DNA of 64,000 nucleotides from Streptomyces caelestis (GTDB lineage: Bacteria; Actinomycetota; Actinomycetes; Streptomycetales; Streptomycetaceae), in contig NZ_JACHNE010000001.1 in the NCBI RefSeq assembly GCF_014205255.1, positions 6,510,001 to 6,574,000 on the forward strand, in the 5' to 3' direction. Positions 59,042 through 64,000 of the stretch are shown here, in pieces. Numbering within the stretch: the first letter of the stretch is position 1; every line of letters starts with the position of its first letter. The position numbers and the translations under genes were made by a program. The notes beneath the pieces were generated by a model, which saw only the letters and a list, made by a program, of their open reading frames with translations, ran no database searches and was not told the origin of the DNA.

Positions 59042-60762
59042 GCACTGTCCAGGTCGGCGGCGAGCTCGTCGTGCCAGTGCGGGGAGACCCGCTGCTGGAG
59101 GATCGTCGCGGCGGCGACCGGGAGGGGGAGCTGAAGGAACTCGCGCAGTGCGTGGGCCGCGTTGTCGCGCGCTACCCACGCGGTGAGGTCCTCGTGGGAC
59201 ACGGGGCCGGTGTCGCCGTCCCGTAACAGCTCCCTGGTCGCATGAACCTCCGCGGCCAGGGAGCGCATGCGCAGGCCCAGGGGGGACTCCTGGTCGCAGT
59301 CGACGGGCAGGCCGCGGTGGATCCGGTCGAGGGTCTCGGCCACCTCCGGGCAGGTGTCGAGGCGCGTTTCCGCTGCCAGTCGCGCCAGTTGGGCCCCGAT
59401 GGCGGCGCGCAGGCGCTGCGGCGGGGTGCGCTCCACGAGCCCGGCCAGGTCCAAGTGCCGTACCTGCGCCGGGAATCCGCACTCCGACGCGGGGAGGTCG
59501 TCAAGGAGCGGCAGCAGCAGGGCACTGGTGAGCTCCGCCGTACCCTCCTCCTCCGGGTCGTAGGCGATGCCGAAGTCCTGTTTCAGTACGGAAAGGAAGC
59601 GGGTGTACGCGGCGGTCGAGCCGGGCCAGAGGTCCACGCCGAGGCGCCGCGCCTCCGGTCCGCCGGCGGTGTTGCTCTCGCGCGGTGACATGACGCGCCG
59701 GGTGTCCTCCTGCGGACACGGCACGCCGTCCTCGGCGGAGGTGAGAACGACCTCGGGGCCCTGTCTGGTCAGGACCACCACGCGCGTGCCGGCGGACAGG
59801 GCGCGCAGCACCTCCGGCCGGGCGAACTGCGCGGCGCCGCCCTCCAGCGTGGCGTACGCCCACCCCTCGGCCTCGCCCGCGCGGGCGAGGGGCCGGTGCG
59901 CGGCCCACCCGGACTCCGCGGCCCGCCGGGCCCGCAAGCGGTCGCGCGGCCGTGCGGTGGCGGGGATCGCGCCGAGCCGGCGCAGCATCTCGGCCGGGGT
60001 CAGACCGGCGGCGAACGCGACGTCCGGCTGGTCCGGGAGCGGTGCGGGTCGCGGGCGGCGGGTGCGGACGAAGAAGAGCCGCTGCGTCCCCTCCTGCCGG
60101 GGTGGCGGCGGGGCGCTCCCCGCGACGTTCGTGAAGACCGGGCGCTGGAGGGCCGGCGGGTCCGACTCCGGCTCGGCGAGTGCCGCGGCTTGCGTCAGCG
60201 GGGAGACCGCGTCGGCGGGCACGGTCCGCTCCTCCTCCCACAGCAGCTTTCCGGCCACGGCCAGGGGGATGCGGCCGAGGAACGGGAGGCCGCCCTCCAG
60301 GGCGTCCGCGAGGTCGGCCAGGACATGACGCAGCGAGGGCCAGTGCGCGAAGGAGGGCATGTCCTCGTCGAAGCGGCGGCCGACCTGTCCGTGGTGGGAC
60401 CCGGGACGGCAGGCGATGAACAGGCCGTCGGAGGGCCGCCGGCCGATGCCCAGGGTGAGGGGCAGCTCGGCCTCACCCTCCCCGAGGCTTCGGAGGAAGG
60501 CCGTGTTCCGCAGGATGTCCGCGACACCGCACAGCGGCCCGTAGTCCGACAACTGAACTGCGCAGTCGCCGGGTTCCACTCCGTCGTGGCACCGCAGCGA
60601 GGCCACCAGGTCGGGGTGGAACGACACGCCGAGCGTGCGCTCGGCGTCCTCGATGCCGGCCTGCGGCGCGGGTGGGCGCAGGGTGGCGTGGGTGAGGGGA
60701 GCGTGCCGGGCCAGCCAGGCGTCGATGCGGGCCCAGGACTCCTCGACGGCGGGGATGCTCAT
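59011..60762 (-). CDS. SMI1/KNR4 (SUKH) domain protein with long C-terminal region
   Basis: 583 aa from ATG 60762. Residues ~1-180 are an SMI1/KNR4 domain: ESWARIDAWLARHAP, LGVSFHPDLVASLRCHDGVE, and RPGSHHGQVGRRFDEDM. The remainder (~200-583) is unassigned: a proline-rich linker, a SseB-like or repeat segment (AGLTPAEMLRRLGAIPATAR, YATLEGGAAQFARPEVLRAL), and a helical C-terminus. SUKH domains are common immunity proteins against polymorphic toxins, but there is no toxin gene beside it; streptomycetes also carry many housekeeping-like copies. Confidence 0.8.
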   Translation of the reverse strand: MSIPAVEESWARIDAWLARHAPLTHATLRPPAPQAGIEDAERTLGVSFHPDLVASLRCHDGVEPGDCAVQLSDYGPLCGVADILRNTAFLRSLGEGEAELPLTLGIGRRPSDGLFIACRPGSHHGQVGRRFDEDMPSFAHWPSLRHVLADLADALEGGLPFLGRIPLAVAGKLLWEEERTVPADAVSPLTQAAALAEPESDPPALQRPVFTNVAGSAPPPPRQEGTQRLFFVRTRRPRPAPLPDQPDVAFAAGLTPAEMLRRLGAIPATARPRDRLRARRAAESGWAAHRPLARAGEAEGWAYATLEGGAAQFARPEVLRALSAGTRVVVLTRQGPEVVLTSAEDGVPCPQEDTRRVMSPRESNTAGGPEARRLGVDLWPGSTAAYTRFLSVLKQDFGIAYDPEEEGTAELTSALLLPLLDDLPASECGFPAQVRHLDLAGLVERTPPQRLRAAIGAQLARLAAETRLDTCPEVAETLDRIHRGLPVDCDQESPLGLRMRSLAAEVHATRELLRDGDTGPVSHEDLTAWVARDNAAHALREFLQLPLPVAAATILQQRVSPHWHDELAADLDSAQRSRARACT

Positions 60763-61015
60763 GGCAGCGGACCCTACGTCGGGCCACTGACAGCGCTTTG
60801 CCCTTCCTGCCGCGGCAGGGTCGTAATCGCGCCGAATTCGTGTGCGGGCGTACGGCGAGGTGAGCGATGAGGTGAGCGGCGGAAGAATGGTGGTGAGGGC
60901 CTGGCGAGGTTCCAGGGCAGGTTCGGTGAAACGATCCGCCAGGCACACTCCGCAACCGCAACCGCGACCGCTGTCTTCGGACCGGCGCGAGCGCGCCGAA
61001 ACGGAGGATCAACGC

Positions 61016-62077
61016 ATGGCCACTCCGCTCACCGCCGCCCGGCTCGTCGCCGCACTGAAGGCCGAGGGCTGCGCCGTTCACGAGGTCGGCGGATGGCGCA
61101 CCAACAACCGAAACCACAAGGGCCCGTGGGGCCCCGTGCACGGTGTGATGATCCATCACACCGTCACCGGGCCCGGCACGGACGTCGTCGAGCTGATCTA
61201 CCACGGCCACAGCGCCCTGCCCGGTCCGCTCGCCACCGGATGCATCACCAAGGACGGCGTCGTCCACCTGACCGGCAACGGCCGGGCCAACCACGCCGGC
61301 GGCGGGGACGGTGACGTGCTCAACGCCGTCATCGGTGAGTCGTACGGCACGTACCCGCCCGCGACGCACGAGCACGACGGCTCGGCCGGCGCGGTCGACG
61401 GCAACGCCCGTTTCTACGGCTGGGAGTGCGAGAACAAGGGCGACGGCAAGGACCCGTGGCCGACTGTCCAGTACATCGCCATCGTCAAGGCCACCGCCGC
61501 GATCTGCCGCGCGCACCGCTGGGGCCCCAAGAGCGCGATCGGTCACCTGGAGTGGAGCGACTGGAAGGTCGATCCGCGCGGATTCGACATGGCCGACTTC
61601 CGCCGTGACGTCGCCGACGCCCTGGCCCTCCCGGTGGGCCTGTGGGAAGGAGAGGACCCCATGCCCCAGTACGTCAACCTCGGTGTCCCCGAGGGGTATC
61701 GGCTCGCGCCCGGTGCCTGGGACTCGGTCGAGTTCACCACGGAGTGGGCCGACGAGACCGGTGACCACGCCACCGGCGGGAGCGTCTTCGCCCGTGGCCC
61801 GGCCCGTTTCAGCGGGAGCGTCAGCCTCCACATCGACGGTCTGCCGGTGGGTGCGGTCGTCCAGGCGCGCATGTCGGAGTACCAGGGCGACCAGCACCGC
61901 GCGGACCACCCGATCCACGAGATCGTCGGGACCGGGGGCGGCACCTTCGCGGTCGTGCCCCTGACGAAGCGGCTCCCGTCGGGCCGGAGCATGCGGGTGC
62001 GGCTGCTGAACCAGGCCGCCGCCCCGGTCACCGTCGCGAGCGCGGTGCTGACCGTGCTGGTGTGGAAGGAGAGCTGA
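61016..62077 (+). CDS. N-acetylmuramoyl-L-alanine amidase (PGRP/amidase_2), endolysin-like
   Basis: 353 aa from ATG 61016 with GGAGG eight bases upstream. Amidase_2 domain (~15-205): zinc ligands in VMIHHTVTG and GHLEWSDWKVDPRGFDM, with HLTGNGRANHAGGGDGD between. A separate beta-rich C-terminal domain (~215-353), probably for binding or particle attachment. No signal peptide, typical of phage endolysins or tail lysins, but no phage genes surround it. It cleaves the muramoyl-alanine bond of peptidoglycan. Could be a domesticated lysin needing holin-like release. Confidence 0.88.
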   Translation: MATPLTAARLVAALKAEGCAVHEVGGWRTNNRNHKGPWGPVHGVMIHHTVTGPGTDVVELIYHGHSALPGPLATGCITKDGVVHLTGNGRANHAGGGDGDVLNAVIGESYGTYPPATHEHDGSAGAVDGNARFYGWECENKGDGKDPWPTVQYIAIVKATAAICRAHRWGPKSAIGHLEWSDWKVDPRGFDMADFRRDVADALALPVGLWEGEDPMPQYVNLGVPEGYRLAPGAWDSVEFTTEWADETGDHATGGSVFARGPARFSGSVSLHIDGLPVGAVVQARMSEYQGDQHRADHPIHEIVGTGGGTFAVVPLTKRLPSGRSMRVRLLNQAAAPVTVASAVLTVLVWKES

Positions 62078-62099
62078 GATCCGGGCTCTACCGGACTGT

Positions 62100-62353
62100 T
62101 GGCAGCCCGGGGCCCGTGCGGGCGCACGTTCGCCTGCGGTACTTCTCCGCGCAGCGGGTAGGCCGCCACGGTGTCGTCCACGCACGGGTTGCCGCGGCTC
62201 GCGAACACGCCGTGGGAGTACCCGTCGTCGAGGGTGACCAGGCGTGAGCCGGGCAGCAGGTGCTGGAGACGGCGGGCGCCCTCGATCGGCGTGACGGGGC
62301 CGTGCGCGGAGGAGACCAGGAGGACCGGCGGCGCGTCCGGGGCGCCGAGCGGG
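62100..62353 (-). pseudogene. C-terminal fragment of a TAP-like alpha/beta hydrolase (peptidase)
   Basis: The minus frame reads APPVLLVSSAHGPVTPIEGA, RRLQHLLPGSRLVTLDDGYS, HGVFASRGNPCVDDTVAAY: the Asp/His end of secreted tripeptidyl-aminopeptidase-like hydrolases of streptomycetes. The Ser nucleophile half is missing. Remnant. Confidence 0.65.
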
Positions 62354-62378
62354 GTGCGGTGGCCGGGCCGGCGCTGCC

Positions 62379-62845
62379 CGCACCGGCTCTCCGGCGGGCA
62401 GCAGCAACGCGTCGTCCTCGCCCAGGCCCTGCTGCTCGGCGCCCGCGTCATCGTCGCCGACGAACCCACCACCAGCGGCAAGACCACGCTCGCCCGCTGC
62501 CTCGCCGGCCTCCACCGCGACCACGACGGCGAGATCCCGCTCGACGGCACGCGACTCCCACGCAGCCTGCGCCACCGCAGCCGCGACCAACGCGCCGCCG
62601 TGCAGTACGACTTCCAGGACGCCCGCGCCGCCTTCGACGAGCACGGACACGTCCTGCACCAGGTGGCCCGTACGGCGGTACGGCTGCGGAGTACCGGCGA
62701 ACGGGCGGTGTTGGACGAGGCGTCCGCCACCCTGGACCGCCCCGGCCTGCCGGAGGAACCGGCCCACCGCCGCCCCGGAGAACTCTCCGGCGGAGAACTC
62801 CAGCGCGCCCCGATCGCCCGGCTCGACACGTACACCCGGGCGTGA
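62379..62845 (+). pseudogene. Collapsed ABC-transporter ATPase (internal deletion)
   Basis: Reads RLSGGQQQRVVLAQALLLGA and VADEPTT (signature and Walker B of a first ATPase), jumps directly to SGKTTLARCLAGLHRDHDGE (Walker A end of a second ATPase), then GELSGGELQRAPIARL, ending TYTRA. This is what remains of a two-domain DppD-DppF-like peptide ABC ATPase after a deletion; both ends are missing too. In-frame but not functional as it stands. Confidence 0.7.
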
Positions 62846-62986
62846 ACCGAAGCGAGCCCACCCCGGCACGAGTTGAACCGGGGCACGGCCCTGTGATTAG
62901 GGTGCGGGCGATGTTCTGCGCAGACGCCACCCCCTTGTCTCGAGTACGACGAGGCACAGCCCCTTCGAGTCGCTTCGGGAGGGCTC

Positions 62987-64000
62987 GTGAATGACACGGT
63001 GACGACGGCCCGCCCAGCGGCCGAGGAGAACCGGGCGTCCCGGGCGTCCCGGGCAAGAGAACAGGGCGCGGCGGCCCGCCCGGTGCGGCAGCGGGACGCG
63101 TTCTTCGACAACGCCAAGTACCTGGCGATCGTGATGGTGGCCGTGGGACACGCCTGGGAGCCGCTGCGGCCGGGCAGCAGGGCCGTCACCGCCCTCTACA
63201 TGTTCGTCTACGCGTTCCACATGCCGGCGTTCATCATCGTCTCCGGCTACTTCTCACGCACCTTCGACGGGAGCCCGGACCGCCTCAAACGCCTGGTCAC
63301 CGGTGTCGCCGTGCCGTACGTGGTGTTCGAGACGGCGTACACCCTGTTCACCCGGTGGACCAGCCAGGACCCCGACCGCCCGGTCAGCCTGCTGGACCCC
63401 CTGTATCTGACCTGGTTCCTGGCGGCGCTGTTCGTCTGGCGGCTGACCACGCCGCTGTGGCGGCATGTGCGCCGGCCGCTGCCGGTCGCCCTCGCCATCG
63501 CGATGCTGGCGACGCTCTCGCCGTCCATCGGCCACGACCTCGACCTCCAGCGCACCCTTCAGTTCCTGCCGTACTTCGTGTGCGGCCTGCTGCTGCGGCC
63601 GGAGCACTTCCGGCTGGTGCGCCGGCGCGCGGTGCGGATTCTCGCCGTGCCGGTCGCCGTCTGTGCCCTGGGGGTGGCGTACTGGGCGGTTCCGCGGATG
63701 AACTACGGCTGGTTCTTCCACGCCGACAGCGCCCGGGGACTGGCCGCCCCGTTCTGGTACGGGCCTGTGATGACGCTGGCCGTCTTCGGCTGCTCGGCTG
63801 TCCTGGTCGCCTGCTTCCTCGCCTGGGTGCCCGGGCGCCGGACGTGGTTCACCGCGCTGGGCGCGGGCACGCTGTACGGCTATCTGCTGCACGGCTTCGT
63901 CGCGCAGGCCGCCAAGTACTGGGGCTGGTACGAACCGGCCTGGGTCCACCGGCCCGTCGGCACGGTCGCCGCCGCCCTGGTCGCGGCCGTGGTCGTCACG
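62987..64000 (+). CDS. Acyltransferase 3 family protein, partial at right edge
   Basis: 338 codons visible from GTG 62987 (GGGAGGG upstream); runs off the window. FFDNAKYLAIVMVAVGHAWE has the catalytic-type His, then YMFVYAFHMPAFIIVSGYFS, KRLVTGVAVPYVVFE, and about eight TM helices so far (TWFLAALFVWRLTTPLW, FLPYFVCGLLLRPEHF). It resembles fucose-4-O-acetylase-like proteins, which O-acetylate sugars. The N-terminal ~30 residues are polar and disordered. Confidence 0.85.
   Translation, partial: MNDTVTTARPAAEENRASRASRAREQGAAARPVRQRDAFFDNAKYLAIVMVAVGHAWEPLRPGSRAVTALYMFVYAFHMPAFIIVSGYFSRTFDGSPDRLKRLVTGVAVPYVVFETAYTLFTRWTSQDPDRPVSLLDPLYLTWFLAALFVWRLTTPLWRHVRRPLPVALAIAMLATLSPSIGHDLDLQRTLQFLPYFVCGLLLRPEHFRLVRRRAVRILAVPVAVCALGVAYWAVPRMNYGWFFHADSARGLAAPFWYGPVMTLAVFGCSAVLVACFLAWVPGRRTWFTALGAGTLYGYLLHGFVAQAAKYWGWYEPAWVHRPVGTVAAALVAAVVVT

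Noticed and set aside
59011..60762. SUKH protein as the immunity partner of the RHS toxin
   Set aside because: It is 22 kb away with no link; kept only as a possibility in the toxin finding.
62379..62845. Functional ABC ATPase gene
   Set aside because: Walker A of the first domain and everything between the two domains is missing, so it cannot form a nucleotide-binding domain.
1..64000. Many long open frames on both strands overlapping the listed genes
   Set aside because: High GC content leaves shadow frames open; they lack third-position GC bias, ribosome sites and recognisable domains.
1..64000. CRISPR array, tRNA or rRNA genes
   Set aside because: No regularly spaced repeats, cloverleaf-like sequences or rRNA segments were noticed on either strand by eye.

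Overview
The window is chromosomal DNA of a Streptomyces or very close relative. GC is very high, the third codon position is strongly GC-biased, and GTG/TTG starts and GTGA/ATGA overlaps are common. The centre carries a gene order typical of the genus: sepH, ferrochelatase, cutRS, DUF4193, DUF3093, dut, DUF3710, kdpDE, OB-fold protein, DUF3159, two RCK (TrkA) proteins, and an RNA methyltransferase.

Region by region. (1) 1-5.4 kb is the edge of a modular type I polyketide cluster. A minus-strand operon runs KAS III-like protein, FAD monooxygenase, a SnoaL/NTF2-ACP-docking protein, then the first ketosynthase of a modular PKS that leaves the window. An ECF sigma factor is divergent. (2) 5.4-31.98 kb is conserved core: VOC protein, mercaptopyruvate sulfurtransferase, SepH, FAD-linked oxidoreductase, MFS, coproheme-type ferrochelatase, inositol monophosphatase, CutRS, the dut region, a potassium block (KdpDE, two RCK proteins, a KimA-like APC permease) with a PfkB kinase inside it, and a TrmA/RlmD-type methyltransferase. 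(3) 31.98-43.92 kb is an accessory hotspot. The last ~63 bp of the methyltransferase gene recur as degenerate direct copies at 42960-43023 and 43855-43917. They bracket an ~11 kb island (RHS/WXG polymorphic toxin, DUF6183-like protein, broken genes, LuxR regulator, secreted cutinase/PETase-type hydrolase) and a 0.8 kb island (ribbon-helix-helix antitoxin plus Doc toxin). (4) 44.1-48.1 kb holds what looks like a compact RiPP locus: MFS exporter, 44-residue precursor, HExxH enzyme with a fused C-terminal PqqD/RRE-like domain, and an orphan NarL-type response regulator. (5) 48.3-64 kb is accessory and mixed: GlxA regulator with a Tat-exported DJ-1/PfpI protein, PAP2 phosphatase, a second cytochrome oxidase subunit I, an ECF sigma/membrane protein/acyltransferase operon, Tat-exported MBL hydrolase with GNAT, an SMI1/KNR4 protein, an amidase, decayed hydrolase and ABC-transporter fragments, and an acyltransferase running off the right edge.

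The strongest leads for something undescribed are the HExxH/RRE RiPP locus with its GNRA-loop hairpin over the enzyme start, the repeated methyltransferase 3' ends as possible integration scars, and the SnoaL-ACP-docking starter module fed by a KAS III-like protein lacking the usual catalytic Cys. All functional calls come from reading translations by eye; no database search was run.
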